Shown here piece after piece: positions 36,601 through 48,600 of a stretch of 64,000 nucleotides of DNA. The stretch's first letter is position 1, and the number at the start of each line of letters is the position of its first letter. Origin of the DNA: Yamagishiella unicocca. Its lineage: Eukaryota > Chlorophyta > Chlorophyceae > Chlamydomonadales > Volvocaceae. The notes beneath the pieces were generated by a model. The model saw only the letters and a program-made list of their open reading frames with translations. It was not told the DNA's origin and made no database searches. The translations under genes were made by a program, and so were the position numbers. The DNA lies in assembly GCA_003116995.1 (NCBI GenBank), contig BDSL01000009.1, positions 1,714,501-1,778,500 on the forward strand, read 5' to 3'.

Positions 36601-39600
36601 GCTGCGGCAGCTGTTGCTGCTGCTGGTGCTACTGCTGTGCGAACCCCTCCCCCCCCCGGCGCTTCGGGCCCTCACAACCAAGACCCACACACCCCACCAC
36701 GTCCTGATCAGGCAACCGCTATGTCGCCTACGCGGAGCGAGCCGCCCGCGAGGCCTGCGCCACCCTGTCCCCCTTCACCACCAGCTCCCTGGACGCCGCG
36801 ATCCAGAAGGCACTCAACCTGGCCGTGGAGGAGGCGGGCAAGAAGGGCGGGGAGGGCAAGAAGGGGACGACGGCGCGACAGCAGCAGCAGCAGTCAGGAG
36901 GCCCCGGCGGCGCGACTTGGGGGCCCTATGAGGACGAGGTGCTGGCGGACCTGATGATGAACGGATTGTACCCGCTCTTCATGTCGCCCAACATGACGAA
37001 CGGTACGGCGGCCACGACCTGACGTGACGTACGAGACGTGACGTGAAGTGAAGTGACGTGGGAGTACCGGGAGGTGGTGGTGGTGGTGGTGGTGGCGGTG
37101 GTGGGGAGGACAACGTGCAAAACCCTGGGTGCCTTACAGCAAGGACCACACACACCGCCCTACGCGTTTCGCTCTTCGCTCAATCGCCTCGCCACCAAGC
37201 AAATCTCCTCCCTCCCTCCCTCCCCCGCCGCCGCCCCCCTTCTCTCCCCCTTCCCCGCTGCCCCCCTCCAGGCGAGGCCTCCATCCTCCGCATGAGCACC
37301 GAGCTGCTCAAGTTCGCCAACCGCATGCAAATCGGCAAGCAGGCGCTGCTGGAGGCGCACGCCCGCCAGTTCACACCCGCAGCCAGCAGCGCCGCCGGCA
37401 ATGACACCACGACGGATGCGGTGACTGCTGTCGGTGGAGCGGTCCTCGCTGCCACCACACCTGCCGCCGCGGGCTCGGGTTCGGGCTCCCTCAACATGGC
37501 CGCTGAGGGCTCCGCGGGCGCGGAGGCCTGGTCTATGGAGAACATCGAGACGCTCCTGGTTGGGTCGTACGACACCGCCTGCGGGTACTCGCAGCAGATC
37601 GTGCGGGCGCCGCAGCAGGGGCAGGCGCCGCCGGGGCAGGAGGCGGCGGGGCAGGAGGCGGCGGGGGTGGGGGCGCCGGCCGCGCAAGGCGGCGGCGGTG
37701 GCGGTCGGATGGGTTCCTCCGTGCTCGTCCTCCATACACAGGAGGACATGGAGGCGGGGATCACGTACGCACGAGCGGTGGGTGGCGACACAGCGGCAGC
37801 GGCGCCGTACGGTTTAGGAGGGGCTCGTTCAGCGGTGGCGGGATAGGGGAGCCCGTCGTCGTCCCTCAGCGCCTCTCTGCGCCCCTCCGCTCCCTGCTAA
37901 CTCTGGATGTAAATGATGATCACACGCCTACCATTGGCGCTCGCTTGCCTGAACACGCACACTGTCCGAGGGTTTTAGGCTTCCCTTAGCTTTGCCTCTG
38001 TTTTCGGTTGCACCCGACACGTACACGGGCTCACCTGCAACGGCCTCCCCCGCCCCCCGCCCGCCGTCCTCCCCCCCTTCCCGCCCCGCCCCCTCAGTGT
38101 GAGGTGCTGCCCCCCGTCACCACCATGCGCGTCGCCCTGGGCCACCGCGCCATCCTCCCGCACATCACGATTCGGGGCCTGGCTGAAACCATGTTCAAGT
38201 TCGTGAGGAGTCTCTGCCACGTCAGCCAAACGGACCTGGACTGGGTGGGTGAGGCATCCCCTCCACGCGGAGGGAGGGCAGGTCGGCCAGGGGGGCCTAG
38301 AGAGGGAGGCCAGGTGGACCGTAGGTTGGGCGGGTAGAGAGGTAACGGGTGAGGGCAGGAGTGTGAAGGGAGGGTGCTTGGCTTTACGCCGGACACCTGC
38401 CCGCTGTCGCTGCCTCGATGAAGCTCGCTAGGACCCCGCGATATCCCTCCCCCGGTTCTCCTGCTAGCGCCCAAAACCGGTTCTGCGAAACGTTTCCGTG
38501 CGTCGCGTGGGGTCCTCGCTTCCTCCCGTCTCGCCGTAGCCGCTTTAGCTTAGTCGCCCAAGGTCATATTACGACCTTCGGCTTTAGTATCCCCAACCCT
38601 GTTTTCCAGCATGCATATCAAAACGCCTGTTCTAAACGGTTTTTTTCGGGCATCCACGGGTCTTCCTCGAAATCCCCCGGTCCCATGGCGGCCCCCGCCC
38701 GGTCGTGTTGCAGGTGCGGCTGCCTGGCGGTGTGACCACGACCTCCGTGGACGGCCTCTTCTTGCCGGCGGTGCCGGGTGAGACCTCGTGGAACGTCACC
38801 GACCTGTTCAGGTAAGTGAGCGGGAAACTCGGGTCTACGGGTAAGCAGTTTGCCTGGCTGCGGGGGCATTTCGCCGCACATGCAGCTGTCCGGCGCGTCA
38901 GTAGCCACTCGGAGGGGGCTGGACCTCCGGGGGTTGCAACCGGTTGGACGCGACACTCCGGACGGCATGGCATGCGTGGTTCTCAGGCTGCGAGGGTTGG
39001 GTCCGGGCGAGGGGTGCGTTCGTTCCATCGCTGCGGCTCCAATAGTTTGGCTTTGGTGGCTTTGTTGGTGGGCTGGGTAAGCGTAGAAACGCGTATTGGT
39101 GGGTAGTGTAGAAACGCGCATCCCATGGGTCGCGCCTTTGTGGTGTCCTTCACCTGCTGCGTGGCCTGGCCTACCTTCAAGGCCAGCCGCTTTCGCGGCC
39201 CCTTCCCTCCTCTCACTCCTCCAACCGTCCCCACCGCTCCCATAGGCCCCGCAACTTCGGCTTCCGGCTCTCCTTCTTCTACACCCGCCGCACTTTGACC
39301 ATCGAGATGCACGCCCTTACGCTGACAAGGAGCGTACCCATCTGTATCAACGACGACCCCGGCGCCGCGGCCAACCCCGCGACTGCTGCGGGCGGGGCCG
39401 GCGCGGCTGGGGAAGCTGCGGGCGCTGCGGGCCCGGCCCCGAACGCTGCGGTGCGGCGGGTGAAGCCCGTGGGTGCGGCGGCTGTGACGCACAGCCGGAC
39501 GGAGGAGTTCGGCTTCTGGACTCGCAACCCCGACGTGGTGCGCATGGAGCAAGTGCAGTCCATGGCAGGTGCGTGAAGGGACATGAAGGGATGCCTTGAG

Positions 39601-42600
39601 GGGGGGGACTTGGGGGCGGGTCTACGGGCGCCTTGGCCGTGCAGTGGATGCGTCAGCTTGGTGCAGCTCCTCCCAAACTAGGTTGTTCCTTGCTCGGATG
39701 CCACCTCCGAAACCATTGCAGGGCGCCTGGAGCAGACGGCCATGCTAGTGGGCGGCAACTTTCGCCAGATGCCTGTGGCGCCCGTCTGGTGGACCACCGG
39801 CTGGGTGGACAGGTCAGGCGGGGGGGCGGGGGACGTGGTGGGGGCTGGGACGCTTGGAGCGACGTGGGGTTGGGGAATCTGCCGGCTGGGCAGGTAGGGC
39901 CTGGTACGGATGGCGGGGTGAGCGGTGTCGGAAGGCGTGGGTAAGGACGTTTGGCGAATGGGAGGGACCGAGCGTCGTTTGCGTGGTTCACATTCTCACC
40001 GGTTTTATAATAGCGCTATTTGGTGGTTGGCACCCTCGCAAACAGCTATCCCCCATTCCCACCCCGACCACCTTGCCTCCAGCCAGTACTAAGTTCCTCA
40101 TTTGTCCGCACCCATCCCCCACCCCCGATTTTCGGTTCCCTCAACCAAGTTCTCCATCATGCACCTCCAAACGTACACGGGTTTTCCTTGCACACACCCC
40201 ACCCCGCCCCGCCGCCCCAGATTCCTGCGCCTGTTCCTGCTGGGGGCACTCAGCGGCGAGGCCGAGCTGATGGAAAAGATCAAGCTGCGCACGTTGTACG
40301 ACACTTCTGTACAGGTACGGCATATCGCATCGCGAGTTGGTCTCGTTTCAGGCGCGCCATACGGGCCCGCTGGCCGCCTGGCTTGCGCTTGAGAAAAAAC
40401 CCGTTCAGAGACAAGCAAACACGACTAGCGGAAGTATTGGGACACTTTTATGTAGCTTGGGGGCTGGTGACGCCCTTCCCCTGCTGAGGTGCACTCACAT
40501 CGCCACATGCAGATACACGCACATACCTGGTGATAAGGCTTGCCAGCCATGCCACATTCTCTTCGGCTGTCCGGCCCCACCGACCGCCATCTACGCCCCG
40601 TGACGACCTCGCGCCAAGCCGCGGCGCTGCACCCGGCACATCGCCAGCTGCGGTTGTGCCGCACGGCACTGCACCGTGACCCACCGTGCCCCATACGCGA
40701 CGCCTGGCGCGCACTCTTCCCTATCGTCCGCCCGCCTAATTGGCCTGCTTGCATGGCCAGTATGTGTTGCCTTCCGCGCAACCTGTCTCATGCGCCTGCT
40801 ACCGCTGGCCCCCTCCTCTGCGTGACGAACTGCTCGTAGCTTAACGTTCTGCAGTCCTTGGCGAACACCAAGTGATACGTCTGCATTGCTCCATGGGATG
40901 ACGCCCTCTGCAACGTGTTGATTGCCTGCCTTCAGGATCCCTGGAGCTCCCCTGACGGACCCGCGGGTCAGCAGCTGCCTGGCGCGGCCCCACCCTGGAC
41001 GACCCTGGAGACCAACGTGCTGGCTTCGCTGCTGTCGCTGCACCCCCTGTCGCTGGTGAGCGGCAAGAGGGGAGGGAGCGAGGGAAGGATGACCGCCGAC
41101 CCACATTGCCGTACACACCTGCCTGCCGTCAGTGTACGGGGGTCTGTGCGACGTCGATGGACGCCCCCGTGGCGTCTGTCGGGCATGGCGTTAAGGTGTC
41201 CCCCATGTCTGACACCCGCGCGCAGGAGGACGGAAGGGACGACGACGCCAAGGGGCGGGACCTGGCGGGCAGGACATTGCGGCAGAAGGACCTGCGGCGC
41301 GTGGAGAAGGTGCGGAGAGGGACGAGGGAGAGGGGAGGAGGGAGAGGCGGGAGAGGAGGGGAGGGGCCAGGGCGCGGGGGCAGCGGCATGTGGATGGACG
41401 CGATTGGATGGGGGCTTGCTTGCCTGTGCGCTTCTCTGAATTGGGAGGGGAGGTTGCCGTGCTCTCACCCTCGACTACGGCACATTGCGAGTATTGCGGG
41501 ACCCGCCTCACCCGCGTCACGGTGGCTACTCGCTACCTGCGCTACCCCCGCTGTGTGCCCACCCACCCGCCAGGTCCTGGAGCTGCCCATCTGCGAGCAA
41601 ATAGCTGGGATGGTTAGTGGGGCAGGGCTGTGTGTGAGGGGAGCGGGACACTAGGCGGCACAGCACTCCCTTGGGCGTCAGTCTCTTGCGGTTGTCTGCC
41701 ATCACATTGCACCGAGGACGCGCAATGGGTTTGATGTACGGCTGGTACATCACATGAGTAGTCGGTTGTGCTGTTGTTTCGATGCAGTTATGGTTGAGCA
41801 GTATAGTCCATGCGAGCGAATTGGTATCATGCTGTGCAGCCACAGCCACTGGCTCATGCGTGCTATATCCTTCTAGGTTTCCAGCAGCCCGTCCAGCAGT
41901 CCGATCAGCCGCTACTTGCTAATTCGCAGTGCTGCCGCTGCTGCAGGTCGAAGACGCCAACCCAGACCGAGGCTGCATAGTCTTCACTGCTCAGTGGAAT
42001 ACGCTAGCACGGAGGTGGGCAGGGGCCTGGGGAGGGACGGGGAAGGGTGGGAGGGGCAGGTGGATCCAGGGAGGGGAAGGCGCAGCTGGAGCCAGGGAGG
42101 GGGAGGAGCGGGCACGTCCGTAGGTAGGGTCGAGCCAGTTGCATGGGGTTCGAGAGTCAAGAGTATTCGAAGTGAGGGGGAGGTGCCTGTCAGTCCGCGA
42201 CGAGTGTCGCGACACCCCGTCTTAAGCCCGGGTGGAGGAGTCCAGCCTCGATGCGGTGGGCCGGTTCTTGGCCAGCTTCGTCGTACCAGGGCGGGAAGCA
42301 GTCGTTTTGATGTTGTGGCGTCCACCACCGTACACATCTGTGTGGGGGGTTCCCGCGCCGTCACCCGCCGCCGTGACGTGCAGATCTGCTCCGTCCCTGA
42401 TGCCACCACTACCCTCGTCGCCCCACACTTAGCAGCAGTACGTCACAAACGCATGCGGCGCTGCACAGCACCTTAAGCCAGTACGCAGCGGGCTCTATGG
42501 CCAGCCTCTACTTGTTTTCATTTGCGGAGTTGGCTGCCCTCGCCCTGTTTGGTTCGTCTTGTCGACGGCGTGGGAACAAACACGCATTCCTACGCCACCC

Positions 42601-45600
42601 CCGTCGAACGTCATTTGCTGCGGATGCAGGCGCAAGTGGCCGGTTCGGAGCACGCTGCAAGTGCAGGTCCGTGTAGGGGGCCGGGGCTGGTACGTTAGCA
42701 GAGCAGCATCGTCGTACAGTCGCTCCCACGCGTAAAAGCGGTTCGCATTTGCTTCCAACTGTGGGCTCACAGTTGGGGCCAATCCTTGGGCCGAGCTTGA
42801 CGCCTTTCCCAGGCGTGCCTGCGATGAATACGGCGATCCACACGCGCGGCGTTCCTAGATTGCCCTACGTAGAGCTGCGGGAGTGACGCCGCTCCCATCT
42901 CCCCTTGTCTGCGCGGCAACCGTTACCAGGATGTCATCTTCCGCCTTGTTCGGATGTCTTCCTGCTCGTACAAGACGTCCTGGGAGGCCTCCCTGCAGTC
43001 CATGATGGGGCTGCTCATGTCCGGTGACATCTCCGCAGAGCTGCGGAGGGAGACGGAGTGCAAGCTGCTCAGGTGTGGGGCCGTCCTACCCGTGCAGTCA
43101 CGTGTGTAGCCCAAGCCCAGATCGACATGACTTGCCGTGTTCTCCCCCCTGACTTCAGTTGCACAGACCGACGCCGATGATGAACCCCGCCCCTTCCCTG
43201 CACCCCTCTGTCCCGCCCTCCCTCCGTTAGCCTGGCCTCCGACACAGCTTTTGCGCGGCGGCTGGTGTGGGGCATGTGCCGCGGCCGCCGCTCCGAAGCC
43301 AAGACCATGGCGCTGCTGAGCGGGGTGGTGGAGTTCCAGCCGTTGCTGGTGGAGGCGCTTCTCGAGCACGAGGCAAAATGCAAGGTGGGAGGCGGAGGCG
43401 GGGGATGCGCGCAGTGCCGGCGGGGTCGGGCGGGGAAAGGCAGGTCACAGGGCGGGGGCATAAAAACCGCCACGGGGGAGTTGCAAGAATGGCCGTTTAC
43501 GCGAGATGGGGCGGCTGCCCGGCGATTGGGCCGTAGGGGCCTGGTTGCTAAGCAGCAACTGTTCACCCCTCCCGCATATCATCTTGCCGGCACATACCGT
43601 ACCCTCACGCACCAACAAGACCTCCCCTCCCTGGCCTCGCTACCCCTCTCCCCCCGCTCCCAGGCCGTGTCCCATTGGCACCAGCAGGAGCACTGCTGGG
43701 CGGTGGCGGGCGGCCCCGCCCTGGAGCGCCTGCAGCCGGAGCGCCTGGGCCTGCTGTTGCAATTACGACACTCGCTGTCCACGCGGCCGCTGGTGGTGCC
43801 GTACAACGCCGCCGGCTCGTTGCTGACCCTGTCTGAGCAACGGGCCTCGGAGGCGGCAGCGGCGGGTGCGGCCGCTGCTGGAGGAACCGCCGCTGGCGCC
43901 GGCGCGCAGCCCCCCGCCCCCGCCAAGCGCGTCATGTACTGCCGCTTCAGCAACCGCGAGGAGCTCGAGTTGGCGGTTGAGACGCCGTTGGCGGTTGATG
44001 ATGATTCCACGGCGGGCAGCGGCACAGCAGGTGGGACGAGCTCCCTGGTGGCGCTGCTGCCGGTGTCGCTGTGGGAGGCGGCGGCGGTGCCCTCCGCGCA
44101 GCTGCCCCGCCGCGAGGCCTCTTCCGTGCTGTCGTTCTTCTCGCTGGTCTTCAGCCGGCTACCGAGGGGGCTGCAGAGGGCGGACAATTGGGCCGCGGGG
44201 ACGATGTGGGGAAGCGGGCTGCCGGCGGTGCTGCTGCACAGGCGCCCCGCCGCGTACAGGTGAGGGCCGGAGCGAGCACGCGGGGAGAGGGGAGGAGGGA
44301 TGCGCGGCGTACGTGTTTTGGGACGCGCTGACGTTGACGCGCATGAGCAGGTCCCCTGGTTCGGAGCCCCTAGTCCCCGTCCCAACGCGCCCAGCAGCCC
44401 CACGTAACGCCTCGCCCCATGCACCGGGACGTTACCTACAGCACACATCCTTCCCCGGCCCTGCCCCAGGTGGTCGCCCTGGGGCCCCACCCCTGACGTG
44501 GGCGAGGAGGCGGCAGTGGTCGGGGCGCTGTTCGACGCGCACGCAGCGGAGCCGCTGCCCAAGGCGTGGCTGCGGGTACGACAGCGCGCCTGGCGTGCTT
44601 GTGTGTACGTGGGGCTGGGGCGGCAAGGAAGGGATGGTGGGCGGCAGGGGAGGGACTAGCAAGCAAGTGCGGGGCCGGGGATGAAACCCTAAAGCCCTTG
44701 CGTCCGGTGCGACATATGCCTTGCGTGCTAAACGCCAAGGCGATCGATATGTGCCTTCACCCGCGTGCTTGGGGTAATGGATGGGGGACGTGTGGGAGGG
44801 CCACGGAGGCGTTTGTTGTGGTCCCATTGCTTGTCTTGTGGATCCCTGCATTGCTTCAGTCCCAGTGCCGTTGCAGTGCGAGCAGCATGTGGCTGAAACG
44901 ATTGCAGGCGGACCTGTAGCGGGAGGCGAGGGGTAGGGAGGGAGGGAGGCAGGGGTGCACTACGACCTCACACGCCACTTCCGACTGGCATCCTCTCCTG
45001 TGACGCCGCTGCTGCCCCCGGCCCGCCCCTCTACACGCTGCCCGCCCCCTCCAGGAGCTGGACGCCAACGAGAACGGCCTCGTGGCGTACCGGGAGTTCC
45101 TGCTGGCGTACCTGCGGCACAGAGCGGGTGGGTTGAGTGGGCACAGAGCGGGATGCGGCTCGGACCGTCCGAAAGGGGGGGGGGCGCTGGTGACGGTGGC
45201 TCTTAACGTGGTACACACTGTCGTACGCAGGTGACTTCCTGGGCCCCCAGGCTGCTGGCTCGCTGCTGCGTAACGCCGCCAAGCAGGTCAGCGGAGTGAA
45301 GGACGCCGCGGCGGACGCGTTGACCAAGTCCGGGGCCGCAGGGGAGGCCGGGGCGGCGGCGGGGCCGGCCCCGGCTCTGCCTGCCGCGCCGTCCCGGGGC
45401 TGGCAGCAGGCCGCCAAGGTGGTCCAGGGGCAGCTGTCCCAGGCGTTCTGGGATCGCGCCAATGCACTCAAGCGACTGAGGTGCGCGGGGGGGCCACTCC
45501 GGGTGCTGGTGGTGCACGGGGCAGGCAGAAGCAGGCAGGAGGTGCAGTTCGATCGTGTGGTCGGACGTGCAAGCCCGGGGTAGCGAGCAAGTGCGGGGAT

Positions 45601-48600
45601 GCGGGGTCCTGAAATGCAGTGCTTGCGCTTGTCGGTGGGTGGACGTCGGTGATGTTGATGTTCCCTGACGCTGCGATGGACGTCATGTGCTGGGACTACC
45701 TCCGCGGGACGCTCGTTGTTTGCTCGCCACCCTTCCAACACGGACTACTTCCCTCACCCGCCGCGTGTAGTCGCACCGCTTACCCGCCGACTTTTGCCGC
45801 CTCGGCTCCGAAACCGCGTCGCAGGGATCAAGAGGGCGACACGCAGGCCGCGGCGACGCAGGTGCGTCAAGCCTCTTCCTCCTCTCCCTCTTCCTCTTTC
45901 CTTCTCGTCAGGCTCCATCGTGGGAACAGGGGCTCGGGGGCTGAAGCCGCACCGCACCGCATAAAGTGGGCGGCACCTCACCCCGCCCATACCACCGCAC
46001 CTCACAAGCATACGCGCCGTCTTTTGCTCCCTCTTCGGCCGCTCAGCGGACGAAGGGAGGTGGGTAGATGGAAGGAAGGAGGGCGGCGGGCCGCCTAGCT
46101 GGACGCCGCACCCGGGCCTGCAGGCCCTTGCCAGGGCCGTGTCTGATGCAAGCGGCTTCCATTCCACTGCTACTGGCCCTCTGCCCCTGCCGCGCTTTCT
46201 CACTCGCGCCCTCTCGCCCCTCCCTCCCCCGCCCGCAACCCGGACGCCAGGACGACCTCATGGCGGCGGAGAGGGACCCTGGAGGGGCGGCGGCAGCGCG
46301 GCTGGCGGGGCAGGGGGCGGTCAGCAGCGGCGGGATGGCGGCTGTACGGCAGTTCGGCGCCCGGGCGCTGGGGGCGCTGGGTGGAGGTGGGTGCCTGGGC
46401 CTCGGGGGGGAGCGGGAGGAGGGTATGCGAATGCAACGGAAATCCATGTCCACTTGCGGGGACTTGGCGGTGACCAGGACGCTGGGGTTCAGCGTGGCGC
46501 TGGATGGCTTGCGAGGTTAGCGTTGCAGCGAAGGTGGACGAGCCGCCGATCCCTCTGCGACCCACCTGCCCTCCCCTCTGAGGCCACGAGCCCCAAGCCC
46601 CCATCCCTCACTCCCCGCAGGCAGCGTGGCGGGCTTCGGCACCGGCTCCGGCCAGCTCCCGAGCATGGCGCTGGCGGGTGTGGACTGCTTGGCACCCGAG
46701 GAGGCGTGCGAGGTCCAGCGGTGCGCCTGGGTGGTGTACGGCAACCTGCGCAGCGCGGCAAGGTGGGTGGGCGGGAGGGAGGGGAAGGGGGATGGGCGTG
46801 GTGGGGTGCGGGGAAGGGGCAAGGGGGTCCGGCGGCTGGCTCTGTGATGGTCAACTGGCGGACGGGCTGCGGGCCGCATCAGGCGCTGGCAGGGTGCTTC
46901 AGTTTTATTTGGGTTAAGGGGGAAAAGATCGGAGGCCATTGAGGCCTGTAGAGCACGTACCGTACGGCCTTCGTCAAGCCGTACATCTTGTCGAACGCCG
47001 CCGCGAGCCCGGAGCACCGCGGCTCCTGGGGACGGCCATGAGGGTGTTGTGTTTCGGCGCCAGCAGGGGCGGCAAAATGGAAGCGTAGGCTGTCGCCCCT
47101 CCCGCACCCAGCTCATGACCGTGCGGGTACGGTGCGCTGCTCCTCGCTCGCCCCCGCAGGTACCTACAAGCAGCGCAGTCGGATGGCTGCGTCTCCGCCG
47201 CCCCCTGCACCGCAGGCACTGCCCACTCCGCCTCCATGGCCGGCGTCGCTGCCGCCTTCGGCGCCGCCAGCTCCGGTCGCCCGCAGCTGACCATGTGGCA
47301 GGTGGCGGAGCGCACTGCGCTGGACGGTATCCTGCGGGGGGTCAGGCGGCCCAATGCGCTCTTCGTTGGCTCGTCGGAGGCGACGGAAGCGGAGGAGGGT
47401 GCGGCCGGGGAGGGAGGAGGGCCCAGGTCGTGGCTGCTGGCGCTGTCCGGGGCGGTGGCTGGTGCCCCCGGGGGGACACCGGCGAGCGCTGCTGTCGGCA
47501 GGTGCGCGAAGGCGAGGGGGCCGCCGGGGCGTGGTGTGGGGTCCGTGGGTGAAGGTTAGGGGTGCGTAGATAGGAAACCCGTAGAAATGGCATATAGGAC
47601 GAAAGAGAGGAAGGTTGGCGGGCCCTGCGTCCAGGTGGCCGGGTAGTGGGTATCTGGGTAGCTGCCGCCCGGGGTGAGAAGCCCCAGGGCCCTGGGGGGA
47701 GGGGCGCTTAAAGACTCCGTTCAAGACCCAGGGCCCTGCGGGGGGATGTGACGCGAGCTCTCAGCACGTGGGGGAAGGGGCGCCTAGCACAGGAATTCAT
47801 TGGCTTGGTGTGCAGCCTTACTGGACACATCCCAACGCGTAAATGACCCATCACCCCACAACCGGACCCTCCCTGAAGCCTACCCGTACATTCCCCTCCC
47901 ACCGGTACCCGCAACCCCCAGGCCCCACTCCCGTGACTCCGCGCTGCTGGAGCTGCTTCTGGACCTGGCGACCTGCACCGGGGCGGCTGCGCATAGCGAC
48001 TTGCTGGCGGAGGGACTGGAGCGACCCGTGGGTCCGATGGGCGGCGCGTCGCCGCTGCTGCTGGGGCGCACACTAGCGTCAGCCGCCACGCAGGTGAACC
48101 AAGTTCTTGCCTCTGCCTGTTCAGGCCACCATTAGTGGCGTAATCTTGCAACCCAGTACGGCGGCGTACCGGCGTCTTGGTGTGTTACCGATAACCGTCT
48201 ATTAACATGCAGTTGGTGGTGTAGTCCTGGTCCCTTTGTCGCTATTAGCAGGTTTCCGTACCACTTTCCGATCCGTGTCGTGGTCTTTTATTCGTCGATC
48301 CATCACGCCGTCGGTACCTTAATATCCCCGACACCTGCGAATTGCCCCCACCTCGCCTACCCCTAACCTCCGCCTGCATGCCGTCTTTGAACCTCCCGTC
48401 CACCTCCCGTCCACCTCCCGCTTCCCTGTCCTGCCACGCCCACTTTTTTGACAGCAACGCTCCGTAACAGTGGACGCCCGCTCTCATTCTGCCACCTCTA
48501 CTCCGGTACTCCTTACTGCCGACAGGTCGGGGCCGACGCCGCTGCGGAGCTGGCCTCTGCGATGGGCGGACTGGTGCTCGCCAACGCCGCCGCCGCCGCC

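Larger units (their letters stand above)
27614..37777 (+). other. Giant gene, part 1: exons 1-16, ankyrin region
   Basis: Exons: 27614-27906, 28199-28490, 28747-29001, 29206-29274, 29587-29858, 30316-30656, 30965-31286, 31789-31942, 32244-32462, 33304-33603, 34206-34329, 34628-35006, 35576-35761, 36093-36244, 36712-37002, 37272-37777. Ankyrin-type helices with the TPLH-like signature appear in exon 3 (GSLLHGAVALGHVRTAAWLL, then ELTPLHLCC), exon 4 (GCTGLHAL), exon 6 (GVLPVHYAAA), exon 8 (GATPLHLAALLPA) and exon 11 (GCTPLMVAVLAG, continuing LLDKGASM across the splice). Repeats are irregular and separated by alanine-rich inserts, so the exact number is unclear. Introns after exons 2 and 13 start with GC. 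Confidence 0.75.
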
